This document shows, one piece after another, positions 8,567-19,682 of a DNA stretch of 64,000 nucleotides. The position numbers were made by a program, and so were the translations under genes. Source of the stretch: Paenibacillus puerhi. GTDB lineage: Bacteria > Bacillota > Bacilli > Paenibacillales > NBRC-103111. The DNA lies in assembly GCF_009846885.1 (NCBI RefSeq), contig NZ_WUWM01000020.1, positions 1 to 64,000 on the forward strand. The letters run 5' to 3'. Each line of letters begins with the position of its first letter. Within the stretch, counting starts at the first letter, position 1. The notes under the pieces are model-generated. The model saw only the letters and a list, made by a program, of their open reading frames with translations. It was not told where the DNA came from and made no database searches.

Positions 8567-11284
8567 TTATGGTTGGTTCAATTTAGTCCTTACTTCTACC
8601 TTCCCATTCCGGACCTGGAGCTGAATTTCTCCGTCGCGGTCCGTCCGATGAACCATAATGCCCCGGTTGCTCAAACGCTCGGTCACTTGAGGACTAGGAT
8701 GTCTGTACACGTTGTTAACTCCCGCGCTGATGATCGCCGATCGGGGACGCCAAGCATCGAGCCAGGCCTCCGAGGTAGACGACTTGCTTCCATGGTGGGC
8801 GATCTTCAGGACGTCAATCGGCTGCTCCATAAGCTGCTGAACCTGTCTATCGGCTGCAGTGGTAGAAGCGAAGGCCCATCGTTCAACCAGCTCGCGCTCC
8901 TCACGGACCCCGATATCTCCGGTGAAGAGCCATCGCGTTCCCGCCAGGTCCATCAGAAAGACGAGCGAGTGCGGGTTTTGATCCGATTCCAGCTCAAGCT
9001 GGAGCCGATCCTCCTTCTGCTTGCCGATTGGATATAAAAAATACAGTTCAAGCTCCGGATGAACCGTCAGTCGATCCCCCGCTTGAATCGGGACCAACTG
9101 CGTTCCTTGATCAAGCGCGGTCTGAAACAAGGCTTTTACCCCCGGAATCGGCTTCAAGGTTCCATTAAACAGCAGCCGCTTAACCGGAATTTGCTCAAGC
9201 ACCGCCTGCAAGCCGCCGAAGTGATCCGCATCCTGATGGGTCAGTACCACTTCATCGATGTGTTGGATCCCCCGCTTCTTCAGCAGCGGCACTAGCAGCT
9301 TGCGCCCGACCTCATAAGGATCGCTGCGATTCTTCCACTCCTCGCCAGGCTTGCGGAAGGTTACCGTACCTCCGCCATCCACGAGCAGCGTATGGCCTGT
9401 GCTGCCTGTACGGATTAGAATGCTGTCGCCTTGACCGACATCCAGCATCTGCACGGTTCCCTGCGGAGGCGACTGAAGCGCAGGGCGGTATCCGAGCGCC
9501 AGAAGCGATATAAAAATGAGCACGATTCCCGGCAAAAGCAGCCTTCGGTTCCATACATAAATCCCCTCTCTCCAGCGCATCCTCCTCCATGTATCCAGCA
9601 TAGGGCCTTCGTTGCGGACGGCATGCCCGTTTCGCGCATGATCAAGCGACATGATGAGGGCCGAGAGCAGCCCGTAATATCCGACGATCCAGAGCAGTGA
9701 AGGCGTAGGCCAAATGGTCTGAAAACCCGGTAAATCACCCGACCATTGAACGATGGCAAACAGCCATTCATTCACCTTGCCAACCGGCCAAGCGAGCCAG
9801 CCTCCGACAGTAGAAGAGATCAGACCCGTCAACATGGAGATCGTCCCGACGGGCATCGTAAAAGAGCTGAATACCGGGACAAGCGCCAGATTAGCCGCAA
9901 AGGAGAGCAGTGAAAATTGATTGAAATAATAAATGGTCAAAGGAAAAGACACAAACTGGGCTACCACCGTAATGGATAACGCCGCCCGCCATTTTTTATG
10001 GGAAAACGGCATCAGGTCGCTGACGCGCGGCACCAGAAGAATGATTCCTATGGTCACCAAAAACGATAGCTGGAAGCTTACATCGGTGATGTAGTACGGA
10101 TTCCATATCAGCATGATAAGTCCCACAACCATAACCAGATGAAGCCCGTCCTTCAGTCGATTCCGGTAGGCGGCGTACAGGCCGATCATCGCCATCAGGC
10201 CTGCCCGCATAATGGAAGGAGCGGCGCCCGTCATCGCGATGTACAAAGGAAGCAGCCCCATGGCAGTCCACAGATAGGCCTCACGAGTCATTCCGATACG
10301 GCGCAGCAGCCAGATCACGCAGGTCAAGAAGATAGCTACATTCAGCCCCGATATCGCAATAATATGAGTAAGGCCAAGCCGGGAGAAGGCATCGAACTGC
10401 TCCGGGTCAATCTCATCGGTCAGGCCGATCAGCATCCCCTTCATAAAACCGGCCTGCCCGGCCGGAAACTGCCGGTCCACCACCGCACCAAGCGCGAAGC
10501 GAATCCCGTCATTCCAGCGGGCCAGCCTCCACCAGCCCCATTCGGAATGCCCAGGCTTGTTTACCTGCACATGGTCCAACCCTTTTACAGCAATCTGCCA
10601 ATGAACATGCTGCCGGAGCAAATACTGGCGGTAATCAAAGGCGCCAAAGTTACGAGCCTCGCCCGGACGCTTCAAGGTACCCGTCAGCTCCACACGGTCT
10701 CCCCGCTGCCACGACCGGACAGCTCCCTGCTCGGCTTCCTTGAGCAGCCGAATGGAAACCTGGAGCCGCTCCCCATTCGCCCTATTCGCACCCTGACCCT
10801 CGCCCGCACCCTCACCCGCACCGACACTACCATCGGCTGCAGCCGCTTCGCTCCCCACCCGCTCTGCCAGCACCTGGAACATCACCTTGTCGCCGTCCAC
10901 GTCTACAGGCGTAACAATTCTGCCGACGGCCTTCACACCCTCAATCTCCTCTAGGGAGGAGTCCGCTGTGATCGCCGTCTGGTTGCGTTGGTCATACATG
11001 CCATACCAGCCCGCCGCCGAACAAATGATCAGTATCGCAGCCCATGCAAGCCGTCCGCGCGGCTTCCATGTCCCCACTAGCAGAAGTAGAACCAGTCCTC
11101 CGGCAGTTACATACAGAGAAGCCTCCCTAAAAAAGCTCCACTCCATAGCCGCAGCATATCCCAATGCCCAGCATATCGAAAACCAGACGATCGGCCGCGA
11201 TGTCCAGACATGGTCTCCCTCAGCACCCATCAACGCAAAGAACCCCCTTTCCCTATCGCTAGGTAAAAGGAGGTGCTTCCTCAC
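8567..11284 (-). CDS. comEC: ComEC/Rec2 DNA-uptake channel
   Basis: 905 residues. ComEC forms the membrane channel that brings single-stranded DNA into the cytoplasm during natural transformation. Seen here: N-terminal membrane helices with a DUF4131-type soluble segment (about 30-240), a polytopic competence domain (about 270-540), and a C-terminal metallo-beta-lactamase-like domain from about 615. That domain has LDVGQGDS, the metal motif THQDADHFGG (near 680), TGDIG and AHHGSKSS (near 833), so it may be an active nuclease. Length and domain order are full for the family. The GTG at 11284 has a weak ribosome binding site; ATG at codon 19 (11230) is an alternative. It lies 11 bp downstream of comEB, clearly co-transcribed. 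Confidence 0.95.
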   Translation of the reverse strand: MRKHLLLPSDRERGFFALMGAEGDHVWTSRPIVWFSICWALGYAAAMEWSFFREASLYVTAGGLVLLLLVGTWKPRGRLAWAAILIICSAAGWYGMYDQRNQTAITADSSLEEIEGVKAVGRIVTPVDVDGDKVMFQVLAERVGSEAAAADGSVGAGEGAGEGQGANRANGERLQVSIRLLKEAEQGAVRSWQRGDRVELTGTLKRPGEARNFGAFDYRQYLLRQHVHWQIAVKGLDHVQVNKPGHSEWGWWRLARWNDGIRFALGAVVDRQFPAGQAGFMKGMLIGLTDEIDPEQFDAFSRLGLTHIIAISGLNVAIFLTCVIWLLRRIGMTREAYLWTAMGLLPLYIAMTGAAPSIMRAGLMAMIGLYAAYRNRLKDGLHLVMVVGLIMLIWNPYYITDVSFQLSFLVTIGIILLVPRVSDLMPFSHKKWRAALSITVVAQFVSFPLTIYYFNQFSLLSFAANLALVPVFSSFTMPVGTISMLTGLISSTVGGWLAWPVGKVNEWLFAIVQWSGDLPGFQTIWPTPSLLWIVGYYGLLSALIMSLDHARNGHAVRNEGPMLDTWRRMRWREGIYVWNRRLLLPGIVLIFISLLALGYRPALQSPPQGTVQMLDVGQGDSILIRTGSTGHTLLVDGGGTVTFRKPGEEWKNRSDPYEVGRKLLVPLLKKRGIQHIDEVVLTHQDADHFGGLQAVLEQIPVKRLLFNGTLKPIPGVKALFQTALDQGTQLVPIQAGDRLTVHPELELYFLYPIGKQKEDRLQLELESDQNPHSLVFLMDLAGTRWLFTGDIGVREERELVERWAFASTTAADRQVQQLMEQPIDVLKIAHHGSKSSTSEAWLDAWRPRSAIISAGVNNVYRHPSPQVTERLSNRGIMVHRTDRDGEIQLQVRNGKVEVRTKLNQP

Positions 11285-11295
11285 ACATCTCGTAT

Positions 11296-11808
11296 TTAAT
11301 TGTGGACTTCGGCAATCGTGCCCGGCGGCGGCTCATAGCCTGCCATTTGCCGGAATCGGATTCCTTTTTGTTCCATCAGCGCGCCGACCTTCTCACTATC
11401 TTTAGGATAAGCCCGGTGGTAGATAATCTCCGTTACCCCGCTGTTCGCCAGCATGTTGGAGCAAGTCCAGCACGGCTGGTCGGTGACATAGACGACAGAG
11501 CCCTCGCGATCCTCGCGATCCGTGAAAAGCAGCAGATTCTGCTCGGCGTGAATCGTCCGGATGCAGCGCTGCTTCTTGACCACCTGCTCCTGTCCGTCAG
11601 CCTGAACAAGCTCGTACTCTTCCACCAGCATGCAGCCTGCTTCCGAGCAATCCGATACTCCCGACGGCGCCCCGTTATACGCGGTGCCCAGCAGCTTCTT
11701 GCCCTGAACCAGCACGGCACCTACATGCCGCCGGCCGCAACGGGAACGGGTCGAGGCCATATAGGCGATATCCATGAAATAGGTATCCCAGTCCTTGCGG
11801 CTTGCCAT
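11296..11808 (-). CDS. comEB: dCMP deaminase family protein, ComEB-type
   Basis: 170 residues. Deoxycytidylate deaminases convert dCMP to dUMP with a catalytic zinc. The zinc motifs are visible as TIHAEQN (His and catalytic Glu) and DQPCWTC (two Cys). An inserted Cys/His-rich segment (GVSDCSEAGC) is typical of the ComEB type, where a second metal is often bound. The frame stays open further upstream, but ATG at 11808 is chosen because AAAGGGGAAG precedes it and the protein then starts MASRKDWDTYF, as in the family. It sits between metY and comEC with short gaps of 13 and 11 bp. Confidence 0.95.
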   Translation of the reverse strand: MASRKDWDTYFMDIAYMASTRSRCGRRHVGAVLVQGKKLLGTAYNGAPSGVSDCSEAGCMLVEEYELVQADGQEQVVKKQRCIRTIHAEQNLLLFTDREDREGSVVYVTDQPCWTCSNMLANSGVTEIIYHRAYPKDSEKVGALMEQKGIRFRQMAGYEPPPGTIAEVHN

Positions 11809-11821
11809 GCGTACTTCCCCT

Positions 11822-13159
<1,338 letters not shown>

Positions 13160-13231
13160 CTATTGTCGCATATTCCTCGTAAAAACGAAAGCGGTTGCTG
13201 ATCGCTGCCCGAGCCTTAGCTTTCCGCTTGG

Positions 13232-13855
13232 CTAGGGCAAGATCGTAACAAGAGGCTCCAGCTTCTTAAAGGTCTGTTCCCCGATGCCTTTGACCTCCTT
13301 CAACTGCGCGGCGGATCGAAATCCTCCGAGCTTCTTACGCAGCTCGATAATCGCCTGTGCCCGGCTGGGACCGATGCCCGGCAGCGCATCCAGCTGTTCG
13401 GCGGTCGCCCGGTTCAGGTCCAGCCTGCCGTCGGAGGCTTGGGGGCTTACCGGCTGCGGCTGGCTGCCTGGACCGGGCTGGCTCGCAGCAGCTCCTGCCT
13501 GGGCGCCCAGTTCTCCCGGCGCTCCGGCTGCCGCCCCGTCTCCGGCACCCTGCTCCGCCGCTATCCCGCCATTGCCGGGCACAGGAGGAACGGCAGACGA
13601 GCCCTTCTGACCTTTCATGCCCCCTTCTGACATCGCCGGCTTTGTCGCCGTACCTGCTATTTCCTTATCCGAAAAAGCTTCCGGCGTCCGCTGCTCCTGC
13701 AGCAGTTGCCGCATCGCGTCGTCGACGGCGACAAAGCCTGCCTCCGGCGCAGTGGCCAGGACATAGCGCAGGGTCATCAAGATAACGAGCAGGGCTGCGC
13801 CCCCCGTCACCATCCACCACCATCCCCATGTCCTCCCAGAGAGTCGATCATTCAC
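13232..13855 (-). CDS. comEA: ComEA DNA-binding competence protein
   Basis: 207 residues. ComEA is a membrane-anchored receptor that binds double-stranded DNA outside the cell and passes it to ComEC. One N-terminal transmembrane segment (about residues 10-32) is followed by a long Gly/Ala/Pro/Gln-rich linker (about 70-140). A C-terminal helix-hairpin-helix domain follows (LDLNRATAEQLDALPGIGPS, then IGEQTFKKL). The SLBB-like middle domain of Bacillus subtilis ComEA is not evident. Two in-frame ATGs lie upstream at 13873 and 13870, but GTG at 13855 has GGGAGGA at correct spacing and those ATGs overlap the ribosome binding site, so GTG is chosen. comER is divergent. Confidence 0.93.
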   Translation of the reverse strand: MNDRLSGRTWGWWWMVTGGAALLVILMTLRYVLATAPEAGFVAVDDAMRQLLQEQRTPEAFSDKEIAGTATKPAMSEGGMKGQKGSSAVPPVPGNGGIAAEQGAGDGAAAGAPGELGAQAGAAASQPGPGSQPQPVSPQASDGRLDLNRATAEQLDALPGIGPSRAQAIIELRKKLGGFRSAAQLKEVKGIGEQTFKKLEPLVTILP

Positions 13856-13886
13856 GGATATTCCTCCCATCATCGGTAAAATTAAG

Positions 13887-13915
13887 TCATAAACGAGTGT
13901 TCCCCTTGATATAAT
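13887..13915 (+). promoter_or_regulatory. Possible sigma-A promoter for comER
   Basis: A perfect TATAAT at 13910-13915 lies about 36 bases before the comER start. The matching -35 (TCATAA at 13887-13892, 17-bp spacer) is poor, so only the -10 is convincing. The region is shared with the divergent comEA gene. Confidence 0.35.
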
Positions 13916-13950
13916 GGAAAAAGGCTGCAGTCTAAACTGGGGGGATGGTC

Positions 13951-14784
13951 ATGCGAGTAGGATTCATAGGAACAGGCAGCATGGGAAGCATACTCATCGA
14001 AGCGTTTATTCGGTCCGGTGCGCTGAACCCGGAGCAAGTCGTCGCGACCAATCGGACGTTGTCCAAGGTAGAACAATTGGCCGAGCATGTACCGGGGCTG
14101 CGAGTGGCCCTTTCCAATAAAGAAGCCGCGACAGATGCCGATCTCCTGTTTGTGTGCGTCAAACCGCTCGAATTCAAAACGGTGATCGACGATATCCGAC
14201 CTGCCGTCACATCGGAACAGCTGCTCATCTCGATCACAAGCCCCGTACTGATCCGCCAGCTGGAGGAGCAGCTCCCCTGCAAAATAGCCAAGATCATCCC
14301 GAGCATTACGAACTATGTACTAAGCGGCGCCGCCTTATGTATTTACGGCAACCGGACCATGCCGGAGGACGAAGTCCTGCTGGAAAACCTGCTCTCCCAC
14401 ATCGGCACTCCGATTCGCGTGTCTGAGCAGTACACCCGTATTTCCTCCGATCTGAGCAGCTGCGGTCCCGCCTTTCTAGCTTATTTCATCGAAAAATTCG
14501 TAGAAGCCGCCGTCCACGCCACCGGTATCTCGGTTCAGGAAGCGACACTGCTCGCCAGCGAAATGACGCTGGGTACAGGCAAGCTCCTGACAACGGGCGG
14601 GTTTACCCCAGCCGCGCTGCAGAAGCGGGTAGCCGTACCGGGCGGCATCACTGCCGAAGGTCTCCGTATAATGGAAAAAGAGCTGGGCGGGGTCTTCTGC
14701 GACCTGGTCCGCACAACTCATGCTAAATACGATGAAGATGTGGAAAAGGTGGAAGCCCGCTTCTTCGGGACCCAGGTCGACTAA
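13951..14784 (+). CDS. comER: ComER, pyrroline-5-carboxylate reductase-like protein
   Basis: 277 residues. It is homologous to pyrroline-5-carboxylate reductase and sits beside comEA as in Bacillus, where ComER has been tied to developmental control rather than proline synthesis. An N-terminal Rossmann fold is visible (VGFIGTGSMG), with the P5CR-type C-terminal dimer domain (SCGPAFLAYFIEKFVEAA, VAVPGGITAEGL). ATG at 13951 is preferred over ATG at 13945 because the GGGGGG ribosome binding site is 6 bases from the former and abuts the latter. Whether it reduces pyrroline-5-carboxylate cannot be told from sequence. Confidence 0.93.
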   Translation: MRVGFIGTGSMGSILIEAFIRSGALNPEQVVATNRTLSKVEQLAEHVPGLRVALSNKEAATDADLLFVCVKPLEFKTVIDDIRPAVTSEQLLISITSPVLIRQLEEQLPCKIAKIIPSITNYVLSGAALCIYGNRTMPEDEVLLENLLSHIGTPIRVSEQYTRISSDLSSCGPAFLAYFIEKFVEAAVHATGISVQEATLLASEMTLGTGKLLTTGGFTPAALQKRVAVPGGITAEGLRIMEKELGGVFCDLVRTTHAKYDEDVEKVEARFFGTQVD

Positions 14785-14816
14785 GAACGCGATGCTTTCA
14801 CGTCTTTTCCGTTATG

Positions 14817-14857
14817 AACCGCAGGGCCGGCGCCATACGACGCCGGTCTTTGCGGTT
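14817..14857. terminator. Bidirectional hairpin between comER and leuS
   Basis: AACCGCA (14817-14823) pairs with TGCGGTT (14851-14857), and CCGGCG pairs with CGCCGG inside it, giving a long GC-rich stem between two convergent genes. T-runs on both sides are short, so termination strength is uncertain. Confidence 0.6.
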
Positions 14858-14875
14858 ATTTGGTTATCCAAACTG

Positions 14876-17326
14876 TTAGCCTACGACAATATTGACGAGC
14901 TTGCCCTTCACCACGATCACCTTGCGCACAGTTTTGCCTGCCATGGCATCCTTCACTTTATCCAGTCCGAATGCCAGCTCCTGCAGAGCAGCCTCGTCGG
15001 CATCCGCTGCCACGCGTGCCCGTTCGGCGATTTTGCCGTTTACCTGTACGACGATCTCGACCTCGTTATCTACCGTCCAGGCATCGTCATAAACCGGCCA
15101 CGGCGCATAGGTCACACTCTCGGAATGACCAAGCTTCTCCCAGAGCTCTTCAGCCAGATGCGGGGCGAGCGGGGACAGCATTTGAACAAATTGCTCCATC
15201 GCCGCTTTCGGCAAGCGATCCGTTTTATAGGCTTCGTTGACGAAAATCATCAGCTGGCTGATCGAGGTGTTGAAGCGCAGAGCCTCGTTATCCTCGGTCA
15301 CCTTCTTGATCGTCCGGTGCCACACGCGCTTGAACGTCTCGCTGCCCAATTCCTCGGCCGCATCGATCTTCGCGCTCAACGCGCCATCTTCGCCGACGAA
15401 CAGCCGCCAAACCCGGTTCAGGAAGCGGTAGGTGCCTTCCACGCCGTTGACATTCCAAGGCTTCGTTGCCTCCAGCGGCCCCATGAACATCTCGTACATC
15501 CGCAGGGTATCGGCGCCGTACTCATTGACAATCTCGTCGGGATTAATCACGTTGCCGCGCGACTTGCTCATTTTCTCGTTATTTTCGCCGAGGATCATCC
15601 CTTGGTTAACGAGCTTGTAGAACGGCTCCTTCGTCGCCACTACGCCGAGATCGTACAGCACCTTGTGCCAGAAGCGCGCATACAGCAAGTGAAGGACCGC
15701 ATGCTCCGCTCCGCCGATATACAGATCGACCGGCAGCCACTTCTTCTGGAGCTCGGGCGAGCAGATCTCCTGATCGTTCCGCGGATCGATGAAGCGCAGA
15801 TAGTACCAGCAGCTGCCGGCCCATTGCGGCATCGTATTGGTCTCCCGGCGCGCCTTCTGTCCGGATACCGGATCGACGGTCTCGACCCACTCCTTCACGT
15901 TGGCCAGCGGCGACTCGCCTGTCCCTGAAGGCCTGATCTCGTCCACCTGAGGCAGCAGCAGCGGCAGCTGATCCTCCGGTACGGTCGTCATCGTGCCGTC
16001 CTCCAGATGCAGGATCGGAATCGGCTCCCCCCAGTACCGCTGACGGCTGAACAGCCAGTCGCGAAGACGATACGTGACCTTGCCTTGTCCTTTGCCGCCG
16101 GCTTCGAGCCATTCGATCATGCTGCTTATAGCCTGCTCATTGTTCAGGCCATTGAGGAACTCTGAGTTCACATGGGGACCGTCGCCGGCATAAGCTTCCT
16201 TCGCGACATCTCCGCCCTCGACTACTTCTACGATCGGCAGGTCGAACTGCTTCGCGAATTCCCAGTCCCGCTGATCGTGACCGGGCACCGCCATGATCGC
16301 ACCCGTCCCGTACCCCGCAAGCACATAGTCGGCGATCCAGATCGGCACATGCGCGCCGTTGACAGGATTGACGGCATACGCACCCGTGAACACGCCTGTT
16401 TTCTCCTTCGCAAGGTCCGTACGCTCCAGATCGCTTTTGCGGGAAGCCTGCTCCTGATACTCACGGACAGCGTCCGCCTGCTCCGCCGTAGTGATCCGGG
16501 CAACCAGCTCATGCTCGGGAGCGAGCACGCAGTATGTGGCACCGAACAGCGTATCCGGACGGGTAGTGAATACCTTCAGACCGTCCCCATCATGCCCATA
16601 GATGGCGAAGGTGACTTCCGCTCCCTTGGACTTGCCTATCCAGTTGCGCTGCATGTCCTTGATGCTCTCCGACCAATCCAGCTCCTCCAGATCATCCAGC
16701 AGCCGCTCGGCATACTCGGTAATCCGCAGCACCCATTGGCGCATCGGCTTGCGAACAACCGGATGGTTGCCGCGCTCGCTCAGCCCGTCGATAACTTCTT
16801 CGTTGGCCAATACCGTACCAAGCGCCGGACACCAGTTAACCGCCACTTCATCCACGTAAGCCAGACCTTTTTTGAACAATTGGATAAAAATCCACTGCGT
16901 CCATTTATAGTACTCGGGATCTGTCGTGCTGATCTCGCGGTCCCAGTCATACGAGAAGCCCAGCGACTTGATCTGACGACGGAAGGTATCGATATTTTTC
17001 TGCGTGAACTCCCTCGGATCGTTACCCGTATCGAGCGCATACTGCTCGGCCGGCAAACCGAAGGCGTCCCAGCCCATCGGATGGAGCACGTTATACCCGC
17101 GCATCCGCTTATAGCGCGACACGATATCCGTCGCCGTATAGCCCTCGGGATGTCCGACATGAAGCCCGGCCCCGGATGGATAGGGGAACATATCCAGCGC
17201 ATAGAACTTCGGCTTGGAGTCATCCTCCAGCACCTTGAACGTTTTATTGCGATCCCAATACTGCTGCCATTTCGGCTCAATTGCCTGCGGGTTATACCCT
17301 TGGTTGTCTCTCGTTTCGTGTGCCAT
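14876..17326 (-). CDS. leuS: Leucyl-tRNA synthetase
   Basis: 816 residues, full length for the bacterial enzyme that charges tRNA-Leu. Class I signatures are visible: [16 protein letters not shown] (HIGH motif) near residue 45 and KMSKSRGN near residue 580. A CP1 editing domain lies between them ([15 protein letters not shown]), and the C-terminal domain ends in [18 protein letters not shown] at 17326 is chosen ([12 protein letters not shown]); AGGAGG lies 11 bases upstream, and a TTG at 17353 lies upstream of that ribosome binding site. Expression is controlled by the T-box leader directly upstream. The gene sits between comER and yqeM, where many Bacillus genomes have no synthetase gene. 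Confidence 0.98.
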   Translation of the reverse strand: MAHETRDNQGYNPQAIEPKWQQYWDRNKTFKVLEDDSKPKFYALDMFPYPSGAGLHVGHPEGYTATDIVSRYKRMRGYNVLHPMGWDAFGLPAEQYALDTGNDPREFTQKNIDTFRRQIKSLGFSYDWDREISTTDPEYYKWTQWIFIQLFKKGLAYVDEVAVNWCPALGTVLANEEVIDGLSERGNHPVVRKPMRQWVLRITEYAERLLDDLEELDWSESIKDMQRNWIGKSKGAEVTFAIYGHDGDGLKVFTTRPDTLFGATYCVLAPEHELVARITTAEQADAVREYQEQASRKSDLERTDLAKEKTGVFTGAYAVNPVNGAHVPIWIADYVLAGYGTGAIMAVPGHDQRDWEFAKQFDLPIVEVVEGGDVAKEAYAGDGPHVNSEFLNGLNNEQAISSMIEWLEAGGKGQGKVTYRLRDWLFSRQRYWGEPIPILHLEDGTMTTVPEDQLPLLLPQVDEIRPSGTGESPLANVKEWVETVDPVSGQKARRETNTMPQWAGSCWYYLRFIDPRNDQEICSPELQKKWLPVDLYIGGAEHAVLHLLYARFWHKVLYDLGVVATKEPFYKLVNQGMILGENNEKMSKSRGNVINPDEIVNEYGADTLRMYEMFMGPLEATKPWNVNGVEGTYRFLNRVWRLFVGEDGALSAKIDAAEELGSETFKRVWHRTIKKVTEDNEALRFNTSISQLMIFVNEAYKTDRLPKAAMEQFVQMLSPLAPHLAEELWEKLGHSESVTYAPWPVYDDAWTVDNEVEIVVQVNGKIAERARVAADADEAALQELAFGLDKVKDAMAGKTVRKVIVVKGKLVNIVVG

Positions 17327-17358
17327 AGCGAACGCTTCCTCCTTCAATTTCAAGCAAA

Positions 17359-17640
17359 CAAAAAAGCCCTCATCGCTAGCTTGCGCTAGGGACGAGAAGC
17401 TTCATATTCCCGTGGTACCACCCTAGTTGACGGCAGGCATGCTTTGCCTCTCGTCCACTCGATCCCCTTAACGCGGGGCGCTCGATCCGGTTACGAATGA
17501 AACAGCCTTCTACAGCCGCATCTTTCGTTAGCCTTCTGGCTCCAGGATGAGTTCGCGAGAGCGCCGCTGCCGATTCACACCACCCACCGGCTCTCTGATA
17601 ACGGATCTGTTCGCTACTATTCCCTGTCACTGCCTTATAA
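17359..17640 (-). ncRNA. T-box leader of leuS
   Basis: The conserved T-box AGGGTGGTACCACGGG is read on the minus strand at 424-to-409 of the 17-kb block (17409-17424). It is preceded by a structured leader with AGTAGCGAA, CAGAGAGCCGG and GAACTCATCCTGGAG blocks typical of Stem I. A terminator stem with six T residues covers about 17359-17396, 30-odd bases before the leuS ATG. A CTC triplet just upstream of the GAACTC block is a plausible leucine specifier codon, which fits the gene. Uncharged tRNA-Leu should favour the antiterminator and switch leuS on. Confidence 0.95.
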
Positions 17641-17657
17641 CCATTCAATTAACCATC

Positions 17658-17687
17658 ATTATATGTAAAACAAATCCCGCCTGTCAA
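17658..17687 (-). promoter_or_regulatory. Sigma-A promoter of the leuS T-box transcript
   Basis: On the minus strand a perfect TTGACA (682-687 of the 17-kb block, plus-strand 17682-17687) and a perfect TATAAT (17658-17663) are separated by 18 bp. The start of transcription falls just before the T-box Stem I. Confidence 0.85.
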
Positions 17688-17829
17688 GCTTCCCGCGAAC
17701 TTGCTGCGAACTTGCCTCAGCCAAAAGCCTTCGGAACCTCCCAGCCTCCGGGGCCAGCCCCGGTTAACCCGCTCCCAATCTGACCATACTACATGCTAGG
17801 AGACTTTAATATAGAAGGTGGGATGAATC

Positions 17830-17919
17830 ATGCGCGGTTTGGTTAACGGCCTGCTCCTATCGCTGCCCTTGTGGGGCATCATACTTTGCACCCTGCAGCT
17901 TATTCTGCATCTGCTGTAA
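17830..17919 (+). CDS. Small hydrophobic single-helix peptide (29 aa)
   Basis: A 29-residue peptide starting MRGLVNGLLLSLP, with one long hydrophobic stretch that would span a membrane. The ATG at 17830 is preceded by AAGGTGGG at 10 bases. It lies alone on the plus strand between the leuS promoter and the end of yqeM. Short membrane peptides of this kind are common in Bacillales, often in spores, but I do not recognise the family. It may equally be a chance frame. Confidence 0.4.
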   Translation: MRGLVNGLLLSLPLWGIILCTLQLILHLL

Positions 17920-17926
17920 AGCTAGC

Positions 17927-18724
17927 CTAGCCTTGAATCGGCTTTATCGCTACATAAAAGGCCCTTTCCGTAGCTTCCGTAAGCCCCCCAAAGGAAAAAT
18001 CGGAATACACCGACACCTGGGAAAACCCCGCTTCACGCAGTCCCTTCTCAATGAAGGCAGACGGATAAGCCCGCTGTACATGCGTCTCGTCAACCCGGTA
18101 AAAACGTTCCCCGCTCCCGTTCTTTCCCTGCTGCTCCTCTTCTTTTACAAACAGGGTCAGCGCATGCTCGATCTCGCATCGCTCCTCATCAAAATCACAG
18201 GTCCAAATATACGCAACATCGTCCTCATTGAGCAAAAATGGCTGGGACTCGGCATAAGAGCGGAGCTGCAGGGGCGTGTGCATATCGAAAATAAACATCC
18301 CCCCGGGTTTGAGCGCCTCGTAGGTATGCCGGAACGCCGCAGTCAAATCCTCAGGCTCCAGCAAATAATTGAAGCAATCGCAGAAGGAGATCACCGCATC
18401 GACCGTCCGGCCGATCGACCATTCCCGGATATCCTGCTGCAGCAGCAGCAAGCTGCCCCTCTTGGCCGCCGGAGCCAGACCCGCCGCATCGTCGGCCTTA
18501 CCGCGAGCTATAGCAAGCATGTCTTCGGACAGATCAATCCCGATCACTTCATAGCCGAGCTGCATAAGCGGGATGGACAAAGTGCCTGTCCCGCAGCCGA
18601 GATCAACGACCGTGCGCGGTTCTCCATGCTGCTGCCAGCACTTGCCGGCGAATTCCAGCCATTCGTCGTAAGGCATGTCCTCCATCAACCGGTCGTACAC
18701 AAAAGAAAATTGCTCGTAAGCCAT
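17927..18724 (-). CDS. yqeM: SAM-dependent methyltransferase, YqeM-type
   Basis: 265 residues. A class I methyltransferase fold is visible: motif I VVDLGCGTGTLSIPL (near residue 40), then GIDLSEDML, QQDIREW and the post-motif DAVISFCDCFNYLL. The substrate is not known from sequence. It is the last gene of the yqeG-to-yqeM operon, matching Bacillus subtilis yqeM by position. The frame is open further upstream, but ATG at 18724 (MAYEQFSFVYDRLMEDMPYDEW) has GGGGAAG in front and gives the family N-terminus. Gap to cvfB is 52 bp. Confidence 0.92.
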   Translation of the reverse strand: MAYEQFSFVYDRLMEDMPYDEWLEFAGKCWQQHGEPRTVVDLGCGTGTLSIPLMQLGYEVIGIDLSEDMLAIARGKADDAAGLAPAAKRGSLLLLQQDIREWSIGRTVDAVISFCDCFNYLLEPEDLTAAFRHTYEALKPGGMFIFDMHTPLQLRSYAESQPFLLNEDDVAYIWTCDFDEERCEIEHALTLFVKEEEQQGKNGSGERFYRVDETHVQRAYPSAFIEKGLREAGFSQVSVYSDFSFGGLTEATERAFYVAIKPIQG

Positions 18725-18776
18725 ATGCCGCTTCCCCTTTCCCGCCGCCATTCCATAAGAAAACCGGTTGCAACCG

Positions 18777-19682
18777 CTAAGAGTCGGCAACCGGTGATTG
18801 TTCTTTGGGCTTCAGATACGTCCAGCTGCCTTCCTGATACACAAGGTCTTCCTTCATCAGCTTGCCGAGCGCCCGCTTGAAGGCGGACTTGCTCATGCCG
18901 AACCGCTGGCTGATCAGATCGGCCGGCGTTGCATCCGAATACGGCATGGCCGCATTCGGGCGCTCCCGAAGAAAGGCTAGCAGCTTCTCGGAGTCTTCGT
19001 CCCGTACGATTTCCTTACGCTCGCGCATCGAAAGGTTCACATTGCCGTCCTCCCGTACGAAGGCGACGCGCACCTCCACCTTCTCACCCAAGCGCAGCAA
19101 GCGTGTGCGCTCAGTCGCATGGATGAGCCCGATCACGCCGAAGCCCAGCACACCGGCATCACAGACGACGAAGGAGCCCATCTGCAGCGGCTTGTACACG
19201 CGCGCCTCGACACGGCGGTTCTTCCAGTCCTGCGGAGCGGGCACGCAAAGCTTGCGGAGCTGCTCTTCACCAGCCAGCCTGGCGATAAGTCTTCCCTGCC
19301 GGTCATGCCCAAGCACGACGTAGACGCTATCCCCCACCCGGGGATGAAGCTCTGCGAGCTCGGGAAGCTCCCGGAAGGGCAGGAGCAGATTGCGGCCCAG
19401 CCCCATCTCCAGGAAGCAGCCGAAGCGAGGGTGAATGTCCACAACCTCCAGAAGAGCAACCTCGCCAAGCGTGACAAGCGGCTTGCGCAGCGTAGCGGCC
19501 AGCCGGTCTTCCGTATCGTGGAACAGGAACGCTTCGACCTGCTCGCCAACCTTGACGGCTGTTCCATTCGTTTCACTGTAATGCAGCAGCACATCCATCG
19601 ATCCATCGGTCAGGAAATAGCCGTGCGGCGATACCTCACGGGCAATCTCCAGCAGACGGTACGTTCCGGCCTCCAGCGTCAT
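18777..19682 (-). CDS. cvfB: CvfB-type S1 RNA-binding protein
   Basis: 301 residues. CvfB (YitL in B. subtilis) is an RNA-binding protein with S1 domains and a C-terminal winged helix; it affects virulence gene expression in Staphylococcus. Here S1-like barrels cover about 5-60, 68-130 and 150-215 (GEVALLEVVDIHPRFGCFLEMGL, GFGVIGLIHATER). The winged helix lies at about 235-290 (ATPADLISQRFGMSKSAFKRALGKLMKEDLV). The start overlaps the end of rsfS by 4 bases (ATGA type), so it is translationally coupled. Its insertion between rsfS and yqeM differs from the B. subtilis order. Confidence 0.92.
   Translation of the reverse strand: MTLEAGTYRLLEIAREVSPHGYFLTDGSMDVLLHYSETNGTAVKVGEQVEAFLFHDTEDRLAATLRKPLVTLGEVALLEVVDIHPRFGCFLEMGLGRNLLLPFRELPELAELHPRVGDSVYVVLGHDRQGRLIARLAGEEQLRKLCVPAPQDWKNRRVEARVYKPLQMGSFVVCDAGVLGFGVIGLIHATERTRLLRLGEKVEVRVAFVREDGNVNLSMRERKEIVRDEDSEKLLAFLRERPNAAMPYSDATPADLISQRFGMSKSAFKRALGKLMKEDLVYQEGSWTYLKPKEQSPVADS

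Noticed and set aside
14720-15928. 402-codon plus-strand frame over leuS
   Set aside because: Antisense to leuS, whose motifs are intact; GC-rich DNA opens long shadow frames.
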